From Streptomyces sp. NA04227 (GTDB lineage: Bacteria > Actinomycetota > Actinomycetes > Streptomycetales > Streptomycetaceae), in the NCBI RefSeq assembly GCF_013364195.1, contig NZ_CP054918.1:6809001-6873000 (forward strand): a stretch of DNA of 64,000 nucleotides, in the 5' to 3' direction. The translations under genes and the position numbers were made by a program. Positions 24,004-32,508 of this stretch are shown here, in pieces (position 1 is the first letter of the stretch; each line of letters begins with the position of its first letter). The notes below the pieces were generated by a model, which was not told where the DNA came from, did no database searches, and saw only the letters and a program-made list of their open reading frames with translations.

Positions 24004-24635
24004 CGGCCCGCCCCCGACACCAGTGCGGTCAGCCGGGCCGCCCGCTCGCGCAGCGCCACCAGATCGCCGCCCTCGCAGGCGTCGCCCACCAGGGGACCGC
24101 CCATACCCAGGGCCTTGGCTCCGGCGGCGAGATAGGCCGGCGCCTCGTCCAGTGCGATGCCGCCGGTGGGCACCAGCGGGATTTGCGGGAAGGGCGCGCG
24201 GACGGCGCGCAGGTAGGACGGGCCGCCGACCGAGGCGGGGAACAGTTTCACCATGGTGGCGCCCGCCTGCCATGCGGTGAAGATCTCGGTCGGGGTGAGC
24301 GCGCCGGGCAGTACGGGCACGTCGAGCCGCTTGGCCTCGGCGATGACCTCCGTCGAGGTGGCGGGGGTGATCAGGTACTCCGCTCCGGCGGCCACGGCGT
24401 CCTGGGCCTCCCGGGGCGTGGTGACCGTACCGGCGCCGAGGGCCACTCCGGCCGGCAGGCCCTGCGCGTACTCCCGTAGTGCGTCCAGCGCGCCGGGGGT
24501 GGTGAGCGTGAACTCGACGGCGCGGACGCCTTCTTCGCGCAGGGTGTCGGCCACTTCCGGGAAGCGGGCCGCGGAGGAGGCGCGCAGGATGGCGACCACC
24601 GGGGTGGCGGTCAGCGCGGATGCGAGCGTGGTCAT
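24000..24635 (-). CDS. KDPG/KDPGal aldolase
   Basis: A 211-residue class I aldolase that splits 2-keto-3-deoxy-6-phosphogluconate or -galactonate to pyruvate and glyceraldehyde 3-phosphate. Seen: VVAILRAS (about 13-20), VEFTLTTP (catalytic Glu region), GAGTVTTP, LPGALTPTEI and the Schiff-base Lys in MVKLFPAS (about 133-140), then the phosphate-binding VPTGGI. It overlaps the downstream kinase and the upstream lactonase genes by 4 bp each. With the dehydratase, kinase and lactonase it forms a full De Ley-Doudoroff route, so KDPGal is the more likely substrate. Confidence 0.92.
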   Translation of the reverse strand: MTTLASALTATPVVAILRASSAARFPEVADTLREEGVRAVEFTLTTPGALDALREYAQGLPAGVALGAGTVTTPREAQDAVAAGAEYLITPATSTEVIAEAKRLDVPVLPGALTPTEIFTAWQAGATMVKLFPASVGGPSYLRAVRAPFPQIPLVPTGGIALDEAPAYLAAGAKALGMGGPLVGDACEGGDLVALRERAARLTALVSGAGR

Positions 24636-25573
24636 ACGGGTTCCTTTGCTGTGCTGCCGTCGAATGCCGTGCTGCCGTCGAAGGGGACGGCCGAGAGGCC
24701 GCGGATGCCGGGGCGGCACACGAACAGGCGTCCCGCGTCGGGCTGTTGGAGCCGCTGCGCCGAGGTCAGTTCCTCGGTGGCGGTGGTGATGAGGAGGGTG
24801 TCCAGGCGCGGGCCCGCGAAGGTGACGCTGGAAACATGGGCGGCTGGGACGGAGACGACCGTGTGCGCGCGGCCGTCCCTGCCGTAGGCGCGTACCTCTC
24901 CCGCGCCCCAGACGGCCACCCAGACATTGCCCTCGCGGTCGACGGTCAGCCCGTCGGGCACGCCTCCGTCGACCGTGGCGAAGGGGCGACGCCCGCTCGG
25001 CGTCGCGGTGTCCTGGTCGTAGTCGTAGACGTCCACCCGCCCGGTCGCGCTGTCCGCGTAGTAGAGGAGGCTGCCGTCCGGGCTCCAGGCGAGGCCGTTG
25101 GAGATGGTCACCGACTTCTCGACGGGGGTCAGGCCGTGGTCGTCGAGCCGGTACAGCGTGCCCGCGCCCGGGGTCGCGTCGAAGGCCATGGTCCCGGCGA
25201 ACAGCCGGCCGCGGGGGTCGCACTTCGCGTCGTTGAACCGTCTGCGGACACCGTCGGAGTCGTCCGGCAGGGCGGCGATCTCCACCAGGGAGCCGTCCGA
25301 GCCCATGGTCAGGACCGCGGTGCCGGCGGGGATCACCAACTCGCCGTCGCGGCCGGGGTGGACCGCGCCCGCCGGGGCGCCGAGCGCGTACGTGGCGCGC
25401 TTGAGCACGTCCGGTATTCCGCCGCCGTCGCCGCGCGGCACCAGCGAGCCGCGGTGCACCAGGCCCGCGGTGATGTCGACCCAGAGCAGTTCCTGGCGCG
25501 GACAGTCCCAGACCGGTCCTTCGGTGAGGCTCCCCGGATCCGGACTGCAGGCAAGGGCCTTCAGGTGGCGCAT
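24632..25573 (-). CDS. SMP-30/gluconolactonase-family sugar lactonase
   Basis: A 313-residue six-bladed beta-propeller. Metal and substrate positions are recognisable: LTEGPVWD (Glu ligand, about 16-23), RFNDAKCDPRGRLFAGTM (Asn/Asp, about 111-128), SNGLAWSPDG (Asn ligand, about 157) and PDGLTVDREGNVWVA (Asp, about 205). It would hydrolyse an aldonolactone, here probably D-galactono-lactone, to the aldonate used by the dehydratase. It is the first gene of the operon; the promoter lies in the 137-bp gap to the divergent ROK regulator. Its last residues (FDGSTAFDGSTAKEPV) contain a short duplicated segment, a harmless tail variation. Confidence 0.9.
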   Translation of the reverse strand: MRHLKALACSPDPGSLTEGPVWDCPRQELLWVDITAGLVHRGSLVPRGDGGGIPDVLKRATYALGAPAGAVHPGRDGELVIPAGTAVLTMGSDGSLVEIAALPDDSDGVRRRFNDAKCDPRGRLFAGTMAFDATPGAGTLYRLDDHGLTPVEKSVTISNGLAWSPDGSLLYYADSATGRVDVYDYDQDTATPSGRRPFATVDGGVPDGLTVDREGNVWVAVWGAGEVRAYGRDGRAHTVVSVPAAHVSSVTFAGPRLDTLLITTATEELTSAQRLQQPDAGRLFVCRPGIRGLSAVPFDGSTAFDGSTAKEPV

Positions 25574-25603
25574 GTGTCGTCTCCTCGTTCCGTGACGCTC
25601 ACG

Positions 25604-25627
25604 CTAACCATTCGTCTAACCCTTGTA
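25604..25627. promoter_or_regulatory. Direct repeat, candidate ROK operator
   Basis: CTAACCATTCGT and CTAACCCTTGTA form a 12-bp-spaced direct repeat (CTAACC at 25604 and 25616) in the divergent promoter region between the lactonase gene and the ROK regulator. This is the most AT-rich part of the spacer. Binding by the adjacent ROK protein is an inference from position. Confidence 0.45.
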
Positions 25628-25710
25628 AATACGCTCGGCAGGGATTTTCCAGGGGTTCGAATAAGATCGGGGCGGCAAGGAGACGGACAACGACGGAGCA
25701 CGGCGGAGGA

Positions 25711-26982
25711 GTGGCACGGGTGGTCAGTCGCACGTCACAGGACATCAGGTGCCTGAACCGTTTCGAGGTGCTCCGGCACCTCTACGGAGGGGACGAGGCA
25801 CGGTCGCGGCAGGAGCTGGCCACCGCGACCGGTCTGTCCTTCGCGACCGTCGCGAATCTGACCTCGGAGCTCCTGGAGGCAGGGGTCCTCGTGGAGGCGG
25901 GCAGAGCGGGCTCGGGCGGCGGCCGGCCGCGCGCCCTGCTCACCCTCAACGCCGAACGCGGCGCGCTGATCGGCGTCGACGTGGCCGAGGCCTCGGTGCG
26001 GGTCGAACTCTTCGACCTCGCCCTGCGCGAACTGCACGTCCAGGAACGGCCGTTGCCCCCGGACCTCGTCGAACCCGCCCAGGTGGTCCAGGAGATCGCG
26101 GCGGGCATCGACGCGGTCCTCGCCGCGACGGACACGCCTGCCGAGCACGTACTCGGTGCCGGAGTCAGCGTGCCCGGTCTGGTGGAGCGCGAGGGCGGAG
26201 TCTCCGCGTACTCGCCGTACTGGGCCTGGCGGCAGGTGCCGCTGCGCGCACTGCTCGCCGAGCACGTCGGCATTCCGCTGTACCTCGACAATCCGCTCAA
26301 GGCCAGCACGGTCGCGGAGATGTGGTTCGGCGCCGGACGCGAGGTCGACGACCTGGTCGTGGTGACACTGCGGACGGGCGTCGGGGCGGGCTTCGCCGTC
26401 GGCGGCGCGCTGTACCGGGGCTTCACCAACAGCGCGGGGGAGTGGGGCCACACCTGCCTGGAACTGGACGGCCGGCTCTGCCGGTGCGGCAGTCGCGGTT
26501 GCGTCGAGGCGTACGTAGGGACCAGAGGGGTCGTCGAGACCTTGCGGGCGGTGGCCCCGGACGACCCGTTGCTCGACACCCCGGACGGGGCCGGTGTGCT
26601 GCGGGCGCTCGCCCGGCGGGCCGCCGACGGTGAGCCGGTGGCCGAGGAGGTCGTGGAGCGGACCGGCCGGTATCTCGGGGCGGCGGTCGCGAACCTGGTG
26701 AACCTGCTCAACCCCGAGGTGCTGGTCCTGGGCAACCAGGTCGCCGAGCAGCTCGGCGAGCCGCTGCTGGCGAGAACGCGCGCCGCCGTCGACCGCCATG
26801 CGCTGGCGCAGCCGCTGCGCGCGGTGGACCTGCGCCTCAGCACCCTGCCGGAGAACGCGGTCAGCCGTGGTGCGGCGACCTTCGCGCTGGAGGGCTTCCT
26901 CAACAACCGCGAACTCTTCGGCTCCGTCAGCCGTGCCAGGGCCTCACGCGGGCGGGGCGGAAACCGGACGGCCGGGAAGTAG
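25711..26982 (+). CDS. ROK-family transcriptional repressor
   Basis: A 423-residue ROK regulator: an N-terminal winged helix (about 10-75; SRQELATATGLSFATVANLTSELL), a glycokinase-like fold with a phosphate-loop-like VVTLRTGVGAGFAVGGALY (about 215-233), and the ROK zinc-binding stretch with LCRCGSRGC (about 258-266). Such proteins (NagC/Mlc/XylR-like) bind sugar or sugar phosphate and repress catabolic operons. It is divergent from the five-gene galactonate operon and is the obvious candidate regulator; the inducer could be galactonate, KDGal or galactose. The chosen start gives the typical RTSQDIRCLNRFEVLRHL N-terminus. The C-terminal tail RARASRGRGGNRTAGK is basic and probably disordered. 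Confidence 0.92.
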   Translation: MARVVSRTSQDIRCLNRFEVLRHLYGGDEARSRQELATATGLSFATVANLTSELLEAGVLVEAGRAGSGGGRPRALLTLNAERGALIGVDVAEASVRVELFDLALRELHVQERPLPPDLVEPAQVVQEIAAGIDAVLAATDTPAEHVLGAGVSVPGLVEREGGVSAYSPYWAWRQVPLRALLAEHVGIPLYLDNPLKASTVAEMWFGAGREVDDLVVVTLRTGVGAGFAVGGALYRGFTNSAGEWGHTCLELDGRLCRCGSRGCVEAYVGTRGVVETLRAVAPDDPLLDTPDGAGVLRALARRAADGEPVAEEVVERTGRYLGAAVANLVNLLNPEVLVLGNQVAEQLGEPLLARTRAAVDRHALAQPLRAVDLRLSTLPENAVSRGAATFALEGFLNNRELFGSVSRARASRGRGGNRTAGK

Positions 26983-27049
26983 TGGGGCCCGCGCCGGTGG
27001 GTGGGCGGTGCTCAGCCGGTCCGTCGCGCTCGGTCCGGTCCGGCCGTGC

Positions 27050-28192
27050 TCAGTTGGGTCCGGACGTGGCCCAGTCCTCCCGTACCACCCGCAGCGCCTC
27101 GTTCAGCTCGGATTCCGAGGGGAAGTGCGGCGCACCCTCGACCGTCGGCAGGCGGGCGGCGCGGGCCTTGTCGAGGGTGCCGTCCTCGGCCATCACGTCC
27201 ATCAGGACGGGGCGGGCGTAGTCCACGAGGCGCAGGTTCTGGGCGTGGTCGGTGTACAGGTACTCCTCCCACAGGCGGGCGGCGGCCGGATGTGGAGCGT
27301 CCTTGTTGATCGCCTGCGCGTAGTACTGCGAGAAGCTGCCGTCGAAGGGGATCGAGACCTTCCAGTCCACCCGGGTTCCGCGCAGCTCGTCGACGTGCTT
27401 CAGGTTGAGGAAGTCCCACTCGATGCTGATCGGGGTGTCGCCCCTGGCGATCGCGGCGGTGTTGGGGTTGCCGGCATTGAAGTTGCCCACCCGCTCCAGC
27501 CGGTCGAAGAACTCGATTCCGGGCCCGATGTCGTCGAACGAGCCGCCGTTCGCGAGGGCCGCGGCGTACACGGCGGCGAAGGCCGAACCGGCCGTGGTGG
27601 GATTGCCGTTGAGGGCGACCATGCCCCGGTAGCGCGGCTTGAGCAGGTCCGCGAAGGACACCGGGCAGGGCTTGACGCGCCGGGTGTCGCAGCCGATGGC
27701 TACGTAGCCGCCGTAGCTGTTGTACCAGCGGGCCTCGGCGTCCTTCTGGCTGTCGGGGATGCGGTCGTAGCCGCGCACGCGGTACGGGGCGAGCAGGTCC
27801 TGGCGGGCCGCGGACTGGGCGAAGGAGTCACCGAGGTCGAGCACATCCGGAGCGCTCTTCTTGCCCCGGTTCCGTTTCATACTGTCGATCTCGTCCTGGC
27901 TGGAGCCGTAGGGCATGTCGACGACGACATCGATGCCGTACTTCTTCTCGAAGCCCTTGATCAGGCCCCCGTAGTTGGCCCAGCGGGGCAGCAGGGTGGG
28001 GGCGTTGAGGCGGCCTTCCTTCTTCGCCGCCCGGACCAGGGCGTCCATACCGCCCACTTCGCTCACCGAGGTCGCCTCGGCGGGACCCACGCGCCGTGGG
28101 GCGTCGTCCTCCGAGCAGGCCCCGAGACCGAGTGCGAGCAGAGCGGCGACGCAGCGCAGGGCGGTCGCCCGGGCCCGGTGTGGTGCGGACAC
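27050..28192 (-). CDS. Orphan lipoprotein solute-binding protein (SBP_bac_6-like)
   Basis: A 380-residue extracytoplasmic binding lipoprotein. The signal peptide ends in the lipobox LGLGAC (Cys about residue 26). The mature part resembles ferric-iron, polyamine or aminoethylphosphonate-type binding proteins: LPRWANYGGLIKGFEKKYGI, VDMPYGSSQDEI, the NGNPTTAGSAFAAVYAAAL segment, GDTPISIEWDF and SFSQYYAQAINKDAPHP. The GTG start follows GGAGG. No permease or ATPase gene is adjacent: ROK converges on one side and a SpoIIE protein lies on the other. It must use a transporter encoded elsewhere or act as a sensor. The ligand cannot be named from sequence. Confidence 0.85.
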   Translation of the reverse strand: MSAPHRARATALRCVAALLALGLGACSEDDAPRRVGPAEATSVSEVGGMDALVRAAKKEGRLNAPTLLPRWANYGGLIKGFEKKYGIDVVVDMPYGSSQDEIDSMKRNRGKKSAPDVLDLGDSFAQSAARQDLLAPYRVRGYDRIPDSQKDAEARWYNSYGGYVAIGCDTRRVKPCPVSFADLLKPRYRGMVALNGNPTTAGSAFAAVYAAALANGGSFDDIGPGIEFFDRLERVGNFNAGNPNTAAIARGDTPISIEWDFLNLKHVDELRGTRVDWKVSIPFDGSFSQYYAQAINKDAPHPAAARLWEEYLYTDHAQNLRLVDYARPVLMDVMAEDGTLDKARAARLPTVEGAPHFPSESELNEALRVVREDWATSGPN

Positions 28193-28381
28193 GACGCCTC
28201 CAGGAAGGCCGGTGGCCGTGCGCGGGGCACGTGACGCAGGCCGTGGACACCGCCACTGGGATCCTGGCGGGACCGTTCTTCGCAGTCAGGTAAGGGCCAG
28301 CGTACTCGGCGAATGCGTACATTTCCGCCGGGAGCGGACCGGGCCGGGCAGGCGGGGGAGCGTGCGCGCACCGCGGGCGCG

Positions 28382-31246
28382 TCACGGCTCCAGGTCGTCC
28401 CACTTGCTGAGCACGTCGTCGGCCGACTCGTCCGCGGCGGGCGTCACCTCCAAGCCGTACGACTGCGAGGTCCAGATGGTCTTGCCCCTGGGGGAGTAGC
28501 GGGTGCCCCAGTGCTCCGCGTACTGGGCCACCAGATAGAGGCCGCGGCCCCCTTCGTCGGTGTCCTCGGCCCGGCGCAGATAGGGCGAGGTGCTGCTGCC
28601 GTCGGAGACCTCGCAGACCAGGGTGCCGGTGTGCAGCAGACGTACGTGGAGGGGCTCCGCGCCGTAGCGGACCGCGTTGGTGATCAGTTCGCTCAGGATG
28701 AGCTCGGTGCCGAACGTCAGGTGGTCGAGGCCCCACTCCGACAGGGCACGGGCGCAGGCCCTGCGTACCGGGCCCACGGCCGCGGGGTCGCGGGGGACGT
28801 CCCATTCGGCCACGCGCGAGGGGTCGAGCCGCAGGGTTCCGGCCACCAGGAGGGCCACGTCGTCGGCGGGCTTGTCGGGCAGCAGCTCCTCGATCACCCC
28901 GGCGCAGAGGGCTTCCGGCGTACGCCGCCCTCCGGCGAGTGCCGCGCACAGTGCGTCGAAGCCCGCGTCGAGGTCGCGCTCGCGGTTCTCGATCAGCCCG
29001 TCCGTGTAGAGCACCAGCCGGGAGTTCTCGGGGAGGGTCAGCTGCGCGGTCTCGAAGGGCAGACCGGCGCCGAGGCCCAGCGGCGGCGAGACCGGCGGGC
29101 GCCACAACTCCACCGAGCCGTCCGGGTGGACCACGGCCGGGGGCAGATGGCCCGCCGTGGCGACGGCCGCCTTGCCGGACACCGAGTCGTAGACGAGGTA
29201 CAGACAGGTGGCGCCGGTGATCCCCGGGCCCGCGCCTTCGGGGCTCTCGTCCTGGGCGTCGATCCGTGCCACGAGTTCGTCCAGATTGCTCAGCAGCTCG
29301 TCGGGGGACAGGTCCAGGGCCGAGAAGTTGTGCACGGCGATACGCAGCCGCCCCATCGTGGCCGCCGCGTGCAGCCCGTGGCCGACCACGTCGCCGACGA
29401 CCAGGGCCACCCGCGCTCCCGGCAGCGGGATGACGTCGAACCAGTCCCCGCCGACGCCCGCCTGAGCGGGCAGATAACGAGAGGCCACCTCCAGGGCGTC
29501 CTGCTGGGGCAGGCCGCGCGGCATCAGATTGCGTTGCAGGGTGACCGCCATCGCGTGCTCGCGCGTGTAGCGACGGGCGTTGTCGATACACACCGCGGCA
29601 CGGCTGACCAGCTCCTCGGCGAAGGACAGGTCCTCCTCGTCGAACGCAGGTGAACCCTCCGCGCGCCAGAAGTCGACCAGGCCGAGCACCACGCCGCGGG
29701 CCTGTACGGGGACCACGGCCAGGGAGTGGATTCCGTACTCCAGGATGCGGCGGGCGCGTTCCGGGTCCTGGGCCTGCCAGCGCCCGGCCGAGGCGAGTTC
29801 CGGCTCCAGCGTGGAGCGGCCGCCCTCGGCGCTCAGGGCCATGGGGGTGCCGGGCCTGAAGCGGATCAGTTCGCCGACCGGGTAGAGGGGATGGCGTTCG
29901 GTCAGACCGGAGATCGCCGTCCGCCGCATCTCGGTGCTGGTGCCGGTCGGCTCCTCGCCGCGCAGGACCGGGTCCAGGAGTTCCACGGTGACGACGTCGG
30001 CGAACCGGGGAGCCGCCACCCGCGCCAGCTCCTCGGCCGTGCGCACCACGTCCAGCGTGGTGCCGACCTGGGTACCGGCGTCGTAGAGGAGCTTCAGACG
30101 TTCCCGGGCCACCTCGGCGCGGCCGGACAGGGACCGCAGCTCGGTGGTGTCACGCAGGGTCACCACGGATCCCGGATGGCCGCCGAAGGGAGTGGTGGAG
30201 CGCTTGTTGAGGGCCAGCAGCCGCTCGCCCGCCAGGTGGACCTCGTCGGTGGCCAGCCGGTCCGAGGTGAGGAACCCTGCGGTACCGGCGTCCAGTCCCA
30301 CATCGGTCACCGGCCGTCCCTCCGCGTCCGGCGGCAGGTCGAGCAGTCTGCGCGCCTCGTCGTTGGCGAGGAGCAGCCGCTCGTCCCGGCCGATGATCAG
30401 GACGCCCTCGCGTACCGCGTGCAGGACCGCGTCGTGATGCTCGTACATACGTGTCATCTCGGCCGGTCCCAGGCCATGGGTCTGGCGCCGGAGCCGACGG
30501 CTCACCAGTCCCGTCCCGCCCGCGCTGAGGGCCAGCGCCCCGGCCGCGCTGGCCAGGAAGAGCGGCACCTGCTGGTTGACCGAGCTCTCCACCTTCTCCA
30601 CGGTGACGGGCGCCGAGACGATGGCGACGACGTTTCCCGAGGAGTCCTTGACCGGTGCCGCGGAGATCACGGACCGGCCGAGGGCGCCGTCGAAGGTCCT
30701 GGTGAAGGACTTGCCCCCGGCGGCCTCGGCGTACGGGCCGATGACGTGCTTGCCGAGCTGGCTGGTGTCGCTGTGGGTGAGGGTGATGCCGTCGAGCTTG
30801 TACACGATCAGCGCGTCGACGCCCGAGGCCTTGCGGGCCTCCTCGGCGAGCGGTTGCAGCCGCTTGGTGGGGTTGTCGCTGTTCAGGGCTTCCACGATCC
30901 CGGGGGCGTGGGCGAAGGACTGGGCTGCCGCGACGGTCCGGTGCCGGGCGTCCGTCATGGTGTTGCGGCGGGCCTGGACGACCAGGGCCAGCAGGGCGGC
31001 CGCGACGAGCAGGATCACGAGCACCAGTTGGAGGAGGAACACCTCGCGGGCGACGCTGCCTCTGGTCAGCCAGGACATCCAGTGCGCCGGGCCGCTGCCG
31101 GGGCTGCTGCCGGATCCGGGGCCGGGGTCAGGGTCGGACGAGCGGGCGTCGTCGCCGGCGCCGTCGAGTGGTGCCGGTTTCGACGCGGCGGATCTTTTGG
31201 GCCACCGGATCAGGCGACGGTACACAGGAGCCAGATATCCACCCAT
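28382..31246 (-). CDS. Membrane sensor SpoIIE phosphatase (Cache-PAS-GAF-PP2C-HATPase)
   Basis: A 954-residue transmembrane signalling phosphatase. A Pro/Gly/Ser-rich cytoplasmic N-terminus is followed by TM1 (about 69-90), an extracytoplasmic Cache-like sensor (about 95-225; SDTSQLGKHVIGPYAEA, SVISAAPVKDSSGNVVAIVSAP), TM2 (about 228-247), PAS (about 268-370), GAF (about 390-570), SpoIIE/PP2C (about 580-800; GGDWFDVIPL, VVGDVVGHGLHA, DDVALLVA) and HATPase_c (about 815-935; TELILSELITNAVRYG, EGGRGLYLVAQ). The DcuS/CitA-like sensor suggests it detects a small outside ligand and controls an anti-anti-sigma partner. Placed inside the sugar-use region, it might sense a carbohydrate or acid. The start has a weak ribosome binding site, so an internal start is possible. 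Confidence 0.9.
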   Translation of the reverse strand: MGGYLAPVYRRLIRWPKRSAASKPAPLDGAGDDARSSDPDPGPGSGSSPGSGPAHWMSWLTRGSVAREVFLLQLVLVILLVAAALLALVVQARRNTMTDARHRTVAAAQSFAHAPGIVEALNSDNPTKRLQPLAEEARKASGVDALIVYKLDGITLTHSDTSQLGKHVIGPYAEAAGGKSFTRTFDGALGRSVISAAPVKDSSGNVVAIVSAPVTVEKVESSVNQQVPLFLASAAGALALSAGGTGLVSRRLRRQTHGLGPAEMTRMYEHHDAVLHAVREGVLIIGRDERLLLANDEARRLLDLPPDAEGRPVTDVGLDAGTAGFLTSDRLATDEVHLAGERLLALNKRSTTPFGGHPGSVVTLRDTTELRSLSGRAEVARERLKLLYDAGTQVGTTLDVVRTAEELARVAAPRFADVVTVELLDPVLRGEEPTGTSTEMRRTAISGLTERHPLYPVGELIRFRPGTPMALSAEGGRSTLEPELASAGRWQAQDPERARRILEYGIHSLAVVPVQARGVVLGLVDFWRAEGSPAFDEEDLSFAEELVSRAAVCIDNARRYTREHAMAVTLQRNLMPRGLPQQDALEVASRYLPAQAGVGGDWFDVIPLPGARVALVVGDVVGHGLHAAATMGRLRIAVHNFSALDLSPDELLSNLDELVARIDAQDESPEGAGPGITGATCLYLVYDSVSGKAAVATAGHLPPAVVHPDGSVELWRPPVSPPLGLGAGLPFETAQLTLPENSRLVLYTDGLIENRERDLDAGFDALCAALAGGRRTPEALCAGVIEELLPDKPADDVALLVAGTLRLDPSRVAEWDVPRDPAAVGPVRRACARALSEWGLDHLTFGTELILSELITNAVRYGAEPLHVRLLHTGTLVCEVSDGSSTSPYLRRAEDTDEGGRGLYLVAQYAEHWGTRYSPRGKTIWTSQSYGLEVTPAADESADDVLSKWDDLEP

Positions 31247-31388
31247 ATGGCATTTCTATCTCTTTGAGCTGTTTCGGGGCGAAGGTAGCGAAGTGTTCCC
31301 CACCCGGATGTGCCCAGAAGCCCCGGAAATACCGGATGGCCGCGCCCTGCGCCGCCCTGCCCCGCGCCAGGTGCCCGCCGCACAAAGT

Positions 31389-31423
31389 GCCCGGCGGCCG
31401 TCCGTGCGGGACGGCCGCCGGGC
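31389..31423. terminator. Terminator of the AraFGH-like operon
   Basis: GCCCGGCGGCCGTCC and GGACGGCCGCCGGGC make a perfect 15-bp stem with a 5-nt loop, 48 bp after the permease stop codon on the minus strand. Confidence 0.8.
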
Positions 31424-31470
31424 CTGCGGCCGGATTGGTCGGGGCCGGCCGGGTCGGGAGGGGGCGCGGG

Positions 31471-32508
31471 TCAGTGCGGCAGTCCCACGGCCCGTTCGCC
31501 GCTGCGCCGCTGCTGGATGGCGACAGCCGCGACGAGGAGCGCGCCCTGGGCGACGTTCTGCCAGAAGGAGTTGATGCCCTCGACGGTGAGCCCGTTCTCC
31601 AGGCAGCCGAGCAGCGCGACCGCCAGCAGGGTGCCGCCGATACCGCCCTTGCCGCCCTTGAGCGCGGCGCCGCCGAGCGCGGCCGCGGTGATCGCCTTGA
31701 GTTCGAGACCTTCACTGCCGGAGACCGGCTGGCCCGATCCGGTACGCGCGGTCAGCAGGATTCCGGCGATCGCGGCCACCACCCCGATCAGGGCGTAGAC
31801 ACAGATCAGATACTTGTTGATCTTGATTCCGGCGAGGCGGGCGGCGGTGTCGTTGCCGCCGATGGCGTACAGGTTGCGGCCGATGTCGGTGTACTTGAGC
31901 AGCAGGTGCACACCGACCGCGACGACGACCAGAATCCACACCATCACCGGGAGCCCCGCGATCTTTCCGCGGCCGAGGAAGACGAAGACGTCGTCGTTGA
32001 GGACATAGCCCTGTGCGCGGCCGCCGGAGAAGAGCTGGGCGACACCCTTGTAGGCGGCCAGGCCCGCGAGGGTGGCGATGGTCGGGTTGACCCGTCCGTA
32101 CACGATGATCAGGCCGTTCAGCACCCCGATCAGGATGCCGACGCCCGCCGCGGCGGCCATGCCGAGCAGGGCGTTGGAGCCGGTGCTGGTGAAGACCATG
32201 GCGCTGACCACCGAGGCGACGCCGACCTGCGAGCCGACCGAGATGTCCAGGCCGCCGCAGATGATCACCACGGTCTGGACGATGGCGAGCAGACCGGTGA
32301 TGGTGGCCGCCTCGGCGACGACCTGCATGTTGTCCAGGCTCAGATAGTTGTCGTTGAGGATCCCGAACAGGGCCAGTACGGCGACCAGTGCGCCGACGAG
32401 AGAGAGGTTCTGCCCGCCGATGCCGCTGAGCAGTCTCGGTACGTCGAGCGAACGGGCGCCGCCCGTCGGCTTGTTCAAGGCCGGGGGAGGAGTGCTGGTG
32501 AGGGTCAT
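31471..32508 (-). CDS. Monosaccharide ABC importer, permease (RbsC/AraH-like)
   Basis: A 345-residue integral membrane protein with about 9-10 helices, of the BPD_transp_2 (RbsC/AraH/XylH) family. Visible: NYLSLDNMQVV, CGGLDISVGSQVGVASV (the family's DLSVG motif), GRVNPTIATLAG, the GRNLYAIGGNDTAARLAGI coupling loop, and GGAALKGGKGGIGGTLL. It forms the membrane pore through which the binding protein delivers its sugar. It overlaps the ATPase gene by 4 bp and is followed by a strong terminator. The binding protein of this operon is AraF-like, so L-arabinose is the best-guess substrate. Confidence 0.92.
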   Translation of the reverse strand: MTLTSTPPPALNKPTGGARSLDVPRLLSGIGGQNLSLVGALVAVLALFGILNDNYLSLDNMQVVAEAATITGLLAIVQTVVIICGGLDISVGSQVGVASVVSAMVFTSTGSNALLGMAAAAGVGILIGVLNGLIIVYGRVNPTIATLAGLAAYKGVAQLFSGGRAQGYVLNDDVFVFLGRGKIAGLPVMVWILVVVAVGVHLLLKYTDIGRNLYAIGGNDTAARLAGIKINKYLICVYALIGVVAAIAGILLTARTGSGQPVSGSEGLELKAITAAALGGAALKGGKGGIGGTLLAVALLGCLENGLTVEGINSFWQNVAQGALLVAAVAIQQRRSGERAVGLPH

